In this document: positions 1-11,426 of the stretch, piece by piece
How positions within the stretch are numbered: position 1 is the stretch's first letter
Layout: each line of letters starts with the position of its first letter
Source: Chelonoidis abingdonii
Taxonomy: Eukaryota; Chordata; Testudines; Testudinidae
Assembly (NCBI RefSeq): GCF_003597395.2
Contig: NC_133790.1
Location: 24,724,200-24,788,199 of the forward strand
Direction: 5' to 3'
Length of the DNA stretch: 64,000 nt
Notes under the pieces: model-generated
The model's input: the letters and a program-made list of their open reading frames with translations, nothing else
What the model was told of the DNA's origin: nothing
Database searches by the model: none
Position numbers and translations under genes: made by a program

Positions 1-337
1 ATGGCCAGCGTGCACCCCAGGGCTTCATAAACCAGATGGCAAAGAAAGAGCCCAGAGGTATTTCATAAAAGTCATGAGTCTGAAGCCAATCTCATGATTT
101 TGGGCAGGGCTGACTCCTGATGGAACCTTTGGGAGGTGCAGCACCAAGTTAGGATTATCTGGGGAGGATCAGGAGGCTAGGACAGAGGTAGGAGGAGACA
201 GGAAACTGGGTAAGGAGTGACTTGGTTGGAGGGCCAAGAAGAAGTTGGCTTTAGTACAGTGTTTTGGCTAGAGTCAGGGGGAAGTAGGAAGCAGGGAGCC
301 CAGATGGGAGAATACTAGATCTGTTAAGAGAATCAGG

Positions 338-568
338 TAGTGTGGCCTAGTGGATCGAACGCAGGACTGGAACTCAGGTGACTTGGGTTCTATTCCTGGC
401 GTTGCCACTGACCTGCTAGGTCACCTTGGTCAACTCCCCCTCCCTCTCTTGTCTGGTGTGTTTGGGAGAGGGACAGTCATTAACTCTGTACAATTCTTTA
501 CATGTACAGCGCCAAGCATGGCAAGGCTGGGATATTGATCAGGGCTTCTGGGGGCTACAGTAATGCAA
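338..568 (+). repeat. MIR/CORE-SINE-like element
   Basis: A tRNA-like head has an A-box-like TGGCCTAGTGGAT at 342-354 and a B-box-like GGGTTCTATTCC at 385-396. A CORE-like stretch (CACTGACCTGCTAGGTCACCTTGG) follows. The tail (GACAGTC, TGTACAGCGCC, GGGGGCTACAGTAATGCAAA) recurs in the other MIR-like copies of this window. Confidence 0.75.
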
Positions 569-570
569 AC

Positions 571-2964
571 AAACAGTGTGGATGAGGGTTTCAACTGTTG
601 GAGTAGGCAAAGGGCAGATATTTTATCTTATAGGAGACATTTTTCTGTTCTCACCTTTGTTACCTTCCTCATATAGCCTCCGAGTCAAACCTCCCTCCGT
701 TTCTTGTAACCTTCTCCCAGAGCACCTTGCTTCACACACACAGCTGGACCTGACCCTGCGAGGTGCCAAGTCCTCTTCTCTTCTGGCTGGAGGGTGTCCA
801 ACCACCACTTCTCAGGCCTGCCCTCCCCCCACACTCCGGGCAGGTGCAAGCTCTCTGATTTAGCCTAGAGTCCTCCACCAAAGTGGGGTCCTGTTGTGCT
901 GTACAGGTGTGTGTATATGTACATGCGTGTGCATGCACACAGAGGGTCCCTGCCATGATAAGCTTAGGCTAAGGCAGATGAACGTGATGCACTGCCCAAA
1001 GTCACATGGTGGCTTTTCTGGTGCCGAGATCCGTGTGGGAAGGGCTGGTGCAGGACACGGGGGAGTGGGAGGGGGGTGTTAGGAAGGTGCCTGATGCCTG
1101 GGAACTGACAGGACATACCCAGTATGTCCCAATAGGAGACACAGACAAAGGGGGGCCGTGGCAGAACATGGGGCTGGAGTGTTCAGGCTGCAGGGGAGTT
1201 TTGCAGGGTCCTGAGGGTGAGGAGTTGGGACAGTGTGTGGGGAGGGAGGGGAAGCTGGGGCAAACAATGAACTGCACTAGGGCTGGGAGTTTTTGAAGGA
1301 GCCCAAGAGAGGTGGGGTCTGAATCTTGCTGGATTTTGGTAGGATTTGGGCATCAAGCTCCCTTCAGCTCAGTTGGGAATCCCAGCCCAGGAAGTCAGTT
1401 TGATCCCTTCAGGTCTTCTGATGTTCAGCTTAGTTATCTGGCCTGGCAGAGCCCAGGGTCAGGGCCAGAGAGTGACAGCATCGGCTCCTGGAGCAGTCCA
1501 CGTGATCACACAGGTGTGGAGAAGCTAATCTCCCTCCCGCATTGTGGGCAACAGCCACTATCACGCAGAGGCCCTGAGTGTCCTTTAGCAGCTGGCAAGC
1601 AGGATGCCATTAGCGGACCTGCATGCTGAGCGGAGTGGGCAGAGGGCTGTCTCTCATTCAGGAGTGCCTGACTCCATACCTGGGCCTTCAGCACCGCAGT
1701 GCAGCCCTGTACCCCATCAACGTAAGGAGTGACTCCGCTAGCTGGTAGCAGTAATAAGCTGTTATGCCCTAGTGGAGCAGATGCTAGAGGGGCATGTGAT
1801 ACACTTCACCGGTGCTTGCCCGGTGGCAATGCTGTCCTGCTTCCTCCTTGGTGGGGAGTTTACTGTTCCCAGCCCAAACACTTGGGCTGAGCAGTGATTC
1901 TCTGCTCCCCCAGCTGTGATCCCGCTTTCTCCCCCTCTGGTGCTTTGCATGTAATTAGGTGTGAACTAATGAAGATGCAAATAGCTTTGCTCAGTGAAGT
2001 ACCAGTGCTTGTCTCCCTGGCTGAGTCCTGGTTCAGGAGCTGCAGGGGTTTCGGAGATTCCTCATTCAAAAATTTTGAGTTCAGAACCTCTCTCACCTGT
2101 AGCCGGCGGGCTTTGAAAGAGTCACTGCATCCCACTGTGGGGGTGACTGGCCTGGCCACTGCAACACAGGCCTGGCCACATCCTCTGGAGAGTAGGGCTG
2201 GGCAGGACGAAGTAGGCCTAACTCCCACAGAAGCTAAACCATTGGATAAGCCTGGTGAAGACGTAGGTAGTAACTTGCACTGATGTAGCACCTTACAAAC
2301 TGATACATGGACTATAGGGATCCCTTTGCCATCACTGAAGTGCAGCCAGCTCTCGGGTGGAACATGGCTGCTGTTGAACACCCCCCGGGAATGGAGCATG
2401 GCTGCTGTTGAACACCAGCGTAGTCTAGGAGGTGGAGAATACTGTGTGTGTGTGAAAGTCCAGGAGGTACGTTGGCATGCAGAATGGAATTGAGACCGAT
2501 GCCATGAAATGCTCCAGGGGATCACGAATTATTGGAAAGGCTCAAGACCATGTTATCTTTGTCCCTTCTGGCATCTGAAGCAGTACGGTGCCCTTTAGCA
2601 CCATGCCGGGAACTAGCTTCTGGGACTTGGAGGGAAGATCCCTTCACCATCACTGAATTACCAGAACCACCTCCTGCAGCATCTGGGTTCCTCCGTCTCC
2701 AGGTTTCTCCCACTGCTGATGTGGAGCATGGGGCGGTCCAGAGAGTGCTGTTTCCCTCCCCATCCTGTTTGTTTGGTCACTGCTGCATGCGCCTGCTTCC
2801 TTAAAGGGGACAGGAGGATTAGGAGAACGCACAGGGCCAGCCAATGTGAGCCTGACCTTACTGGAGATAACCAGTACATACAGCAGCTTCTTGTAGGAAT
2901 GCTGAGCCGTACCTAACACTTGAGCTTTTTCAGGGTTGGCGTTGCTAATCATTCTTTGCCCTTA
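571..2964. other. Intronic stretch, no gene
   Basis: Contains a purine-pyrimidine alternating tract at 907-940 and a 20-bp sequence (CATGGCTGCTGTTGAACACC) repeated at 2363 and 2397, i.e. with a 34-bp period. The longest open frame (1860-2525, minus, 221 codons) has no recognisable domain, and I treat it as chance. Confidence 0.6.
907..940. repeat. Alternating purine-pyrimidine tract (Z-DNA-prone)
   Basis: About 34 bases alternate strictly between purine and pyrimidine, mixing GT, AT, GC and AC steps, from GTGTGTGTATAT to GCATGCACAC. It is a degenerate dinucleotide repeat. Confidence 0.75.
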
Positions 2965-3185
2965 CGTAGCAGCTCTTGGCAGAAGGTCTCAAAGTGCTTT
3001 ACAAGCAACGGCTAACTGATCCTCCTCATGCACCCTAAGAGGTTCATATTGTAACTCACCTCTTCTGTAGGAGACTGAATTGAGGCACAGATGCAGTGGG
3101 ACTCACCCAAGGTCACACAGCAAGTCAGTGAGAGAGCCAGACACAAAACCCAGAATTGACGCCTTTTCTAAGCTCTAGGCCAACA
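2965..3185 (-). repeat. MIR/CORE-SINE-like element, antisense
   Basis: The plus strand reads as reverse MIR: CTGAATTGAGGCACAGA, then CCCAAGGTCACACAGCAAGTC and GAGAGCCAGACACAAAACCCAG. The 5' part (CAAAGTGCTTTACAAGCA) resembles the 3' tail seen in antisense. Confidence 0.75.
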
Positions 3186-4645
3186 TCCCCACCCACAGTG
3201 TAAACAGCACCCAGGTGGACCGACACCTAGTCCCCTCTTCAAACCACTGGCCAGCACTGTTATCTGGAATTGACATATGCTTAAGTTCAGAACTGGAAAC
3301 TGCAAACTCCCTGTGATGAAATGTTACCGGATTGAAAGGAAGGGAAGAACTAAGACCTCAAGCAAGCTCTCCCCGCGCTTGTAGCTTAAGGGGAGAAGGA
3401 GAAATTAAATGAATTCTGCATGAGCAGCGTTGATTTAATAAAGAAAAAGTGGATTGATGAGAACATCTGATGGCACTCAGCCCTGGGAAAGCTGTCGCAT
3501 CATGCTACACGGACTGGTGGGCCCACAGAGAGAAATGCCTGCTGGGGCCTTTGTTTTAAAGGAGGAGGAATCCACTGCGGTAATCATGTTTCCTTTTGCA
3601 GTTTGTTTCCCTGCGCTCACCTTTCCCCCTCTTTCTCTGTCATGAGTGACGTGACATTCACCAGTGCATGGCAAACTAACTACCCAGAGAAAAGGCTAGT
3701 GCTTCGTTTGGGATTTAACTGAACAGATTGTGTGCTGCGAGGTCCTTGATGGAGTTAACGACCCTCCTTCTGTCAGGGGCACGAGTCTTGAAACCAGCTC
3801 CTCAGGGAGGGTTAGCATCAGCTGCTATTCTCAGGTATGTTCATGCCCCAAAGTTCAGAGACTCCACAGGACCCACCAGTTGCATCCTAACCATCCAAAC
3901 TAGCTTGGTTTTGCTCTGACACGGGGTTGGATGAGATATCAGACTAGGCTTCAGGGTTTAAGCCAATCTCTTCACTAGTAGGGATTCGGATGGGACCTGC
4001 GTGGGGGTAGTGGGGGCAGATTATCCCACAGCTGCCTACTGTGGGGTTCTTACAGCTTATTCTGAAGAAGCTGGGGCTGGCCAGTGTCTGAGACAAGATA
4101 GGGATAGATGGACCTTGGGTCTGCTGCGTTGCTATGACAGCTACTCCCTAGCCCATCTTTGGGGGAGTGGGGATAAGCCGTGGCATTTCCCTGTTCTCGC
4201 CAGACACCTCAAGGATGATTGGAATAGCTCTGATTTTTCAGTGGCCTCTCCCCCATCTTGGTGCCTTCCAGTGGGGTGAGCAAGAAGGCTCTGCCCAGTC
4301 TTTAACAGCTGCCTGACTTAAAAATCCCCACTAGGGCCCATGTGTCCCAGCTCTGTCCCCTGGTTGATGTAACAGCCCTTTTTCCCCCTGCTGGAAGGGG
4401 CTTCTGCTCTTCCATCCAACCAATTACTACTTCATCATAAAATCCTGTTCCCTAGCCAAAGGACCTATTCCCAGAAATTACCCAGTAACTTGGTCTATTC
4501 TTTGCAACTCTTGGGAGCCTGGGTAAGGGTGGTGTAAATCGGTGGGAGGGGATAGGGAGTAATGGAGATTTAGAAAAGAGCAAAGAATGGGCGGAATCCC
4601 TTAATTCTTTCCAGACAGCCTAACATTTGGGTTTAGAAAAGGTAC
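3186..4645. other. Intronic stretch, nothing recognised
   Basis: Only short open frames on both strands (63-92 codons), with no domain, RNA gene or clear repeat end that I can identify. Confidence 0.5.
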
Positions 4646-4647
4646 AG

Positions 4648-4822
4648 ACCTGGGGTAGCCAATTGTATTTTTGTCAAGGTCCAAATTTCTTGGTTAAGGG
4701 ACAGTCAAGGTCCAGACACCACAGAAAATAATAATAAATAAGTAAATACTTTTGAGGGGGGGGGTCCATTCAAAAGCATCTGGAGATCTGGTTTCAGCCC
4801 GCAGTTTGCCTGTTGACTCCTT
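4648..4822. mobile_element. hAT-like MITE (CTGGGGTAGCCAA type)
   Basis: Starts CTGGGGTAGCCAATTGTATTTTTG, with internal 'GTCAAGGTCCA' phrases at two places (TGTCAAGGTCCAAATT, AGTCAAGGTCCAGAC). It ends near CGCAGTTTGCCTGTTGACTCC. This is the layout of the CAGGGG-type hAT MITEs of reptiles. Target duplications are not clear, so the edges are approximate. Confidence 0.5.
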
Positions 4823-5002
4823 GTAGGCTTTGTGTAAAGAGCATGATGCTGGGTTGGGACGTTAGTTGTTCTAACACACCTACCGGCTTAGCAACTAATA
4901 CTTTCTGAATGAAACTGTTTTTGGTTTACAAGTTTAATTTGTGTGCCTCCATTTCTGCCTTGGTACAGTGGGGCTAGTGGCACTTGATCCATCCTTACAG
5001 AG

Positions 5003-5196
5003 CAGGGGCCCTCAAACTTTTGCACTGGTGACCTCACAGCAAGCCTCTGAGTGCGACCCCCCTTATACATTAAAAACACTTTTTTTGTATATTTAACACT
5101 ATTATAAATGCTGGAGGCAAAGTGGGGTTTGGGCTGGAGGCTGACAGCTCGTAACCCCCATGTAATAACCTCGCAACCCCCTGCCGAGAACCTCTG
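5003..5196. mobile_element. hAT-type MITE with 8-bp target duplication
   Basis: Begins CAGGGGCCCTCAAAC and ends GAGAACCTCTG, giving imperfect terminal inverted repeats. It is flanked by TTACAGAG (4995-5002) and TTATAGAG (5197-5204), an 8-bp target-site duplication with one mismatch, as expected for hAT transposition. There is no coding capacity. Confidence 0.82.
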
Positions 5197-5479
5197 TTAT
5201 AGAGCACTCTGACACTTTAGGTAAGTGCAAAATCTTGATAAGTCTTTATCTTGTAGGTTTTTTTAATCTTTGCTTCTAAAAACACTGCCTAGATTTGCTG
5301 GTTTCAGTCCCAAGTCATGCCGTCTAATTGGACTGTCCAAAAGGTGCAGACCCTGATAGGGGAGAGGGAGCAGTTGAAATAGGGATGATGTGAATGATGC
5401 AAGGACCTAGGGGAACCTTCATCCACACCAGGAGCTGAGGCTGACCCACACCCTGTTTCAGATCTGGAACAGTCTAGAG

Positions 5480-5610
5480 CTGTGGTTTTCAATGTTTTTT
5501 CATTTGCAGACCCCTAAAAAGTTTGAAATGGAGGTGCGGACCCCTTTGGATATCTCAGAGATAGTCTGAGCAACCCCAGGGGTCCACGGACCACAGGTTA
5601 AAAACCACTG
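5480..5610. mobile_element. hAT-like MITE
   Basis: Starts CTGTGGTTTTCAATG and ends GGTTAAAAACCACTG, so the ends are inverted repeats (CAGTGGTTTTTAACC when the end is complemented). The flanks GTCTAGAG and ATCTGGAT agree at 5 of 8 positions, a decayed target duplication at best. Internal CAGACCCCT and CGGACCCCTTTGG phrases are typical of this family. Confidence 0.65.
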
Positions 5611-5713
5611 ATCTGGATAATTCCCCTCTCTCTGTTGTTTTTAATTTTAATGCGGACTCCTACCAGTATTGACTCAGATGGAATAGCACCACCTACTGAA
5701 TCACCAATAACAC

Positions 5714-5776
5714 TGAGGAGTCCTCGTGGCACCTTAGAGACTAACATTTATTTGGGCATAAGCTTTCGTGGGCTAT
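5714..5776 (-). mobile_element. Truncated Penelope-like/SINE unit
   Basis: The plus strand carries the reverse of the shared unit: AGTCCTCGTGGCACCTTAGAGACTAAC, then GCATAAGCTTTCGTGGGCTATAACC. On the minus strand the unit begins inside ribozyme-like stem II (GCCCAC, GAAA, GCTTATGCC), so the CUGAUGA half of the core is missing. Confidence 0.75.
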
Positions 5777-7961
5777 AACCAATGTACTCTGAATGCTCCT
5801 GGGCAGTCTCCCATCTCAGCACTGACCAGACCTGACTTGGCTTAGTAGGACATGTGAGCAGATCACAGTCTGAGGCTCCATGACTGCAAGCCCCTCATCC
5901 TAGAATCCCTCCTAGCCAGGGAAAGCACAGCGTAGCCTGAACACTTTCTCTGTAAGACCTCCTGTGGCCCGAGGGACTCTGTAGCTCTGTGGTGGTCTCC
6001 CCTTTGTAATCTGCGCTTTGATATGAGAAGCAGAGTCCTGGGCTCTGGAGGATGTACCTGGCAGCCAAGAGTTCCTCTACGAGTGCTGGGAAGTGACTTT
6101 ATCCTTTAATCTTTGTCGTTATTTTTTTCTTTCCTGAGGCTCAGACCTTGGTGGATGACAATGTTTCTCCTCTACTGATGTCAGGTACAAAGCAATATTA
6201 TTCTGCAGGCCACAGCGTTGGGTTTTGCAGGGGCTCCCATTCAGCACGTGCTGAATATGCAAATGGTGGAAGGTTCACGCTGGCCAGTGCACTTTTGCAT
6301 TTCTAACAGTTTGGTCTCAGGCACTGCATTGTTTGGGGGGTGGGGAGGCAGCGGAACGTTTGGATCTGATTTGCCCTTCCCTGCTGTTCGCTCAGCCCAG
6401 AGAGCAGAGCAGGCAGCAGACACTGGGGGACACACAGTAGGAATTGAGAAACTCTAAACAAACACCCTCATCTTTGGCTGCTGTCTGCTGATGAAAGGGT
6501 GCTTGAAACCACTGGCTGCTGAGCACCTGCTTGTCCGGAGGGCGGAGCAAAGCGGCCAGAGATATTGCATATTCAAAATAAAAAAGCCTGGGAGAGCTAA
6601 GGCTTTGTCTGCCCTGGCCAAAGCTTGGTTTATTCACATCTGGGGCTGTGGAGAGGCAACGGGATTTGGTCAGTCTAGAGTTGAAGTTATGCAGACTTTG
6701 GTGGCCCCATCCAATCTAGTGGTCAGGAACATTTGACCAGCACAGCAGAGTCATTTGGACACTGTATTTTCTGATTGCTACTTTCCAACTGACAAATATT
6801 CAGAAGATCGATTTGTTCATTCTTGGGTTAAAACATGTTCTGTATTTTTAAATATATTTTGGCGAGATGTGAAAATAAACCTCAGGTCTGTGTTATGCTG
6901 GATTTCCTGAACTCACTGGAATGAATTAAAATATACCCTATGGTGCATTTTCAGGTATATATTTTACATATGCCTTGAGTCTTAAACAAAAAAGCTGTAC
7001 TTAAGGTCCTACCATATAATTTATAAATGGGTTACTGCCTCTTTAAAACATTGTGTGTTTTAGTCACAGGTACAATAGCAGAGCCAAGATTTATATTAAT
7101 AAAGTTGGAATGAGGTGCAAAGTTAACCTCTTCCATCCATCTCTATTGGAGTCCTTAATTAGAGCCACCTAATTTCCCAGGGGAAATGGTGTGGGGGGAA
7201 GAGAAAACAGCTCATTATTGCATGTGTCACATAATGAAGCTCTACAAGAATGATTTTCAATATTCAGCAGCTACCCAGTGTCCAAGGGAGTTAGATTAGG
7301 GTAGAGGGATGGAGTGGGTCTCGTACCCTCCAAGGACCTGTGTAAGCAAATCAAGGTTATGCACCATGAAAGGTCCATGGAGTTGGATTTGATAACCTTG
7401 CCTGGAGCCAGCCAGAGGGGGATTGTGTCTTAGTGGACCGGGCTGGGGACAGGGCACTTGACTTTTGTGCTTGACTGTGCTGTTGCCATGGGCTGTGACC
7501 TGGGCCAAGTTTCTAACTTTGGAGGTTTAGCTGTATAGACCTACTGCTCTCTATGGTGCAGTGTTGTTAAATGCTGACAATACGCTTGTACAGAACAGTT
7601 TCCGAATGCAGTGCCTGCCCTGAATAGCTTACAAGCTAAAGCTTGTTAGTACGTGAAATGTAGTGTGCACTGGTTATTAAAAACCTGCTTATTGGGTTAA
7701 CGTGAGTGTAACAGATTCTTCTCCATCATGGCTATGAACCCTTAGACTTGGAAGCAATATTTTAGTGGCAGATAAAGCACTGATTTTGGACTCAAACAGG
7801 ATTAATTTAATATTTAATATTAAATGAGATCCCAGTAGAGGCGCTGTGGATTTCAGAATTAATGGTGTGTGACTAGTGAATTGTGAGTGGAGCTTATTAT
7901 CTAAGGGGAAAAATGATCTGTCATCGTATATTTGTCAGTCAGTCCTGGCTCTTTAAGAGGG
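5777..7961. other. Intronic stretch with an AT-rich segment
   Basis: No gene seen. From about 6730 to 7260 the sequence is AT-rich with several TTAATTA/ATTAAA words and no recognisable repeat ends. The rest carries only short chance frames. Confidence 0.5.
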
Positions 7962-7997
7962 GTGTGTGTGTGTGTGTGCGCGCGCGCATGTGTGCAT
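7962..7997. repeat. (GT)n(GC)n microsatellite, 36-bp perfect purine-pyrimidine alternation
   Basis: GT repeats run into GC repeats and then ATGTGTGCAT without breaking the purine-pyrimidine alternation. This is a strong sequence context for left-handed DNA. Confidence 0.88.
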
Positions 7998-8809
7998 TTG
8001 GAGGTAGTGAAGGTGACGAGAAGAAAATTGGGACTGGGAATGTGATGTGAATAAAAGGGATGGTAGAACCACAAAGAGATACTGAGGTCAAATCTTAAGC
8101 CTAAAAGCCTTAGCTGAAATCCATATTTACCCAGTGGAAGAGGATAAACCCAGTAAGAAGAAGAAAAAAATAAGCCTCTTAAGAGAAAATTGGAACGATC
8201 ACAAAAAAATGGTGAGGTTAAAAATATATAGATAACAGAGTCAAGTTTTCAGGCAGGCCTTGAGCCTGTGCTCACAAGTTCTGTGTGCTCCACATCTGCC
8301 TTGGGGAGTTGGAAGTCTGAACACGTCTGCACCCACAGAAATGCCTGGCTGTGCAGGGGCAAAGCTTGGAGGTACGGTTTTGGAGGCTGAGTTAGGAAAG
8401 TCGGCCCTTTTACGGCACAAACTGCTTCTGGGTCCTTTGAACATACTCTCTCAACTTGAGCGAGGTGGAATTGAATCAAGTAGAGTTGTGAGTAGACTAG
8501 CAGACAGATGATGACCCGCTGAAGATTCCCTTCCATGAAAATGACAGTACACTATTCTTAGATTTTGGCCTATCCCCTTATGTATCCTTTTATCATGGGC
8601 CCTGATCCTGCACTCCATGAAGTCAATGGCAAAGCCCCCACTGCCATCATTGCTGTGGGTTGACTCAGAGACAGACCCCAAAAACCCTTAGTTTGAAAAG
8701 GAAAAAGAGCTTTTCTGTGGAACTTTGCTGCCTCCTGGCCTTTTTGTTATAAGTGCAGGTACTTCACTAAGCACAGGCAAATTCTCGTCTGTTTCTCCAA
8801 TTAGTTTTT

Positions 8810-9720
8810 TTAATGGAATGGTTCATAAGGGGCTTCTCATCCTTTAATTAAATCTGAGAGAGTGAGTGCACGAACGATGGACAACTTAGCCCAGAGACAG
8901 GACAGCTGTCACCCAAGTCGTTCTGGGAAGCCACACTGCTTAATAAATGACGAATGAGAAAGAGAGAGCATCTATTTTGCATCCTCTTTATGCAGAGATC
9001 TAAGGCTTCAAAGCTCTGTGTCGGGGATAAAAGGTCAGCCATGTCGCCACGCAGCCATTTCCTCAAGACATGTGTCAGTGCCTCTCTGGCAGATGAGGCC
9101 TCAAAGGCCGCTCCTTGTGATAGGTATCTCTGAAGCTGTGGTGTGAGACAAGAGGATGCCTGTCAGCCCCAACTTGGAGGAGTCAGAGCATCCTGCACAT
9201 TTGTCTCTCCCACCCCTTCCTCCTGTGAGAGACTTTTTGCGCTTGCGGTGTTGGGAAAAGGCCCCTGCTGTCCCAGTCACTCTGTGGGTTTATTAATGGA
9301 GCGAAAGCTGCATTTCTTCCCACTCTCGTTCTGTGCCCACACTAATAAATCACCATGACAGGCGTTTGGCTTACTTAACGCCCTTCATTGTTTAGCTGGG
9401 AAGGGGAGGAGGGTAATTCAGCTAAAATTGCCGCACACTAGAAATCGTTTCTCTTAAAAACAATATTAATATTCGGCATCTAAACAAGGGAAACCTACTG
9501 TAATAATTGCACAGGCGAATCATCAAGTCTGGCTCACCAGTCCAATTATCAGACAAATACACCAGCTCTGAAATAACGAAGATTGCCCCCTCCGCCCCAA
9601 AATCCATTCCCTCTCCAGATGAGTTGAATGGAGAGATAGATGGCTTCCATTTGTCACTTACATAATGACTAATACCTCTTCATTAAGATGAGTCGGTTTC
9701 ATGCACATGACTGACTCCCT
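8810..9720. promoter_or_regulatory. Candidate conserved noncoding element (CpG-retaining, homeobox-site rich)
   Basis: This AT-rich intronic block keeps many CpGs that normally decay (for example CACGAACGATGG, AAGTCGTTC, ATGACGAATG, GTCGCCACGC, then TTGCGCTTGCGG, GGAGCGAAAGC, ATTGCCGCAC, GGCGAATC). It also holds TTTAATTAAAT, AATATTAATATT and TATTAATGG words, a TTTGCATCC octamer-like site, CAGCTGTC and AAAGGTCA. It has no repeat signature or open frame. Assignment as an enhancer-like element is inference from composition only. Confidence 0.38.
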
Positions 9721-9889
9721 AAGTATCCAGATGAGATTATAACACACACGCTTTGGGGATGTGGCTAACCGCAGACTCATTAGTTGGGATATTTGGATAT
9801 ATTTAAAGGGACACAGATGGTTAGCACCACCGTTTAGGTTTTGTATTTAAAAGTAATAGAGTAGTTTTCGCAGGATTTTGAGAAAAAGA

Positions 9890-10125
9890 TTGTATGAAAC
9901 CTAACAAATATGTTTTTCAATAAGATCAGAAAAAACAAGGGGTAGCCTTGTTGATAGATTGGTGGAAAAGCAAAGATTTCCTAGGAACTTCCTTAATTAG
10001 CGTGAACATTTTAATTAAATAATCAATCAAGATGTGACCATGACTCTGACTCTTCTCCTGGCTCCGACCACTAGATGAAACAGACCAGTTACGAGCCCTG
10101 ACATAAGGTGAAAGCATTACAATGA
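9890..10125. promoter_or_regulatory. Possible conserved noncoding segment
   Basis: A unique AT-rich stretch with clustered homeodomain-type words (CTTAATTAGCG, TTTTAATTAAATAATCAATCAA) and no repeat ends. It may continue the block at 8810-9720. Confidence 0.28.
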
Positions 10126-11107
10126 AAACCTAAAGAACAATCCAAGTTCCTATACACATGTTAGAAGCTTAGCAGAGTCACCCATCACTCTTATTGGGCC
10201 TCAGTAGGGCAAAGTCCTTGCAACCCTTCCCAGGGAGGATCGGGGGCCCGAGGGTCCTGTCCATTTGCTGGATCGGAATGAAGGCCCTGAGTCAGTTTAA
10301 GCTCAGGCTGTTTCCAAAAGTCCCTTCTTTGTCTATTCATTTGCCTATTTGTTTGTGAAGGATCCACTTTGAACCAGTATCTGTGAACCTCACCAACTAG
10401 TGGTATCTCTCTGAAGGCATTATAGCGTGAGTGAATTTGCATAATCATCTCCTACTATTATTAATTCCTGGAGGGCTGTGGTCATGCTCCCCCCTGGAAT
10501 TGCATACAATCCCTGAGCCACCATGATATGTTAACTTGATACAGTAAGATCTTCCAAAGATAGTGCCACTTCTGTCACGCACACCTCCAAGTATCTGGTC
10601 TTCCTCTCGGTGGGGTGAAGGAGAAGCATTTGACTAGAATTGATGATGATGAGTGGGAGGGAAGATGCGTGAATACCTGATGGACTGGGCTAATGGTTTT
10701 ATCAGCCTGTATTTCCGAAGTGAAATATGTGGCATGCACAGAACATATGCTGGCATTTGTATAGTACATGCTACAGTATTGCTAGCACTTTTTTCCTTTG
10801 AGTTCTGTAGTTATAAATAGAAAGGTTACTGGTATTTTTTTTTGATTATCCCTCTGTCTGAAAAGTCAGGTTGCCATAGGTACCATCAGTCCAGGTTTAC
10901 GGTATGTTGAAAGAGAGGAAAACAACAAACGATACATTTTAGAAACCTTAAAAACAATTCCAAATAGCTCTTCTGCTGAGATTTTAGGGTCTTTTCTCTC
11001 CAGACCTTCCAGGGCTGGAAGCAAATGCTGTGCACCCTATTGGAAGCTGTGGATCTCCCCCAAAGCTCTTGACCCTAATGGGTTTGGAAAGATCAGACCA
11101 TTAATAG
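10126..11107. other. Intronic stretch, nothing recognised
   Basis: Short open frames only (up to 85 codons, minus strand). No RNA gene or defined repeat boundary seen. Confidence 0.5.
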
Positions 11108-11202
11108 AGTCCTGCGTGGATACAAAATTTGTATCCGCATCCGCTCCACACTCTGCAAAATTGATACAAAGCAGATATCCATGGATTTGCAGGGTTCTAA
11201 GC
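11108..11202. mobile_element. MITE with CCTGCGTGGATAC-type ends
   Basis: Starts TAGAGTCCTGCGTGGATACAA and ends GGATTTGCAGGGTTCTA, so the ends are inverted. The interior is the ATACAAAATTTGTAT palindrome plus a CCGCATCCGC repeat, a common reptile non-autonomous element. Confidence 0.6.
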
Positions 11203-11426
11203 GTTAATTCAGGAGTGGTGCATGACTGAATATGTAGCTAGGCCTGGGTCTCAAGCTTGAGTCATCTGGGGTGGTGGTGGTGGGGACTATTTCTGGCAGA
11301 TCTTTTAAAATGAAAAGTGGCTATTTGGAGCTACTCAGCTGTTTGGAGTGTCAGATTAATGGGCAGAGTGCAGGTGAAGGGGCAATAAATGGAGCTTATT
11401 GACTGGTTCTGCGTTTGATTACAAGG

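Noticed and set aside
1860..2525. 221-codon minus-strand open frame
   Set aside because: Low-complexity composition, no recognisable domain, lies within intron and repeat-like DNA, and both strands have comparable frames nearby.
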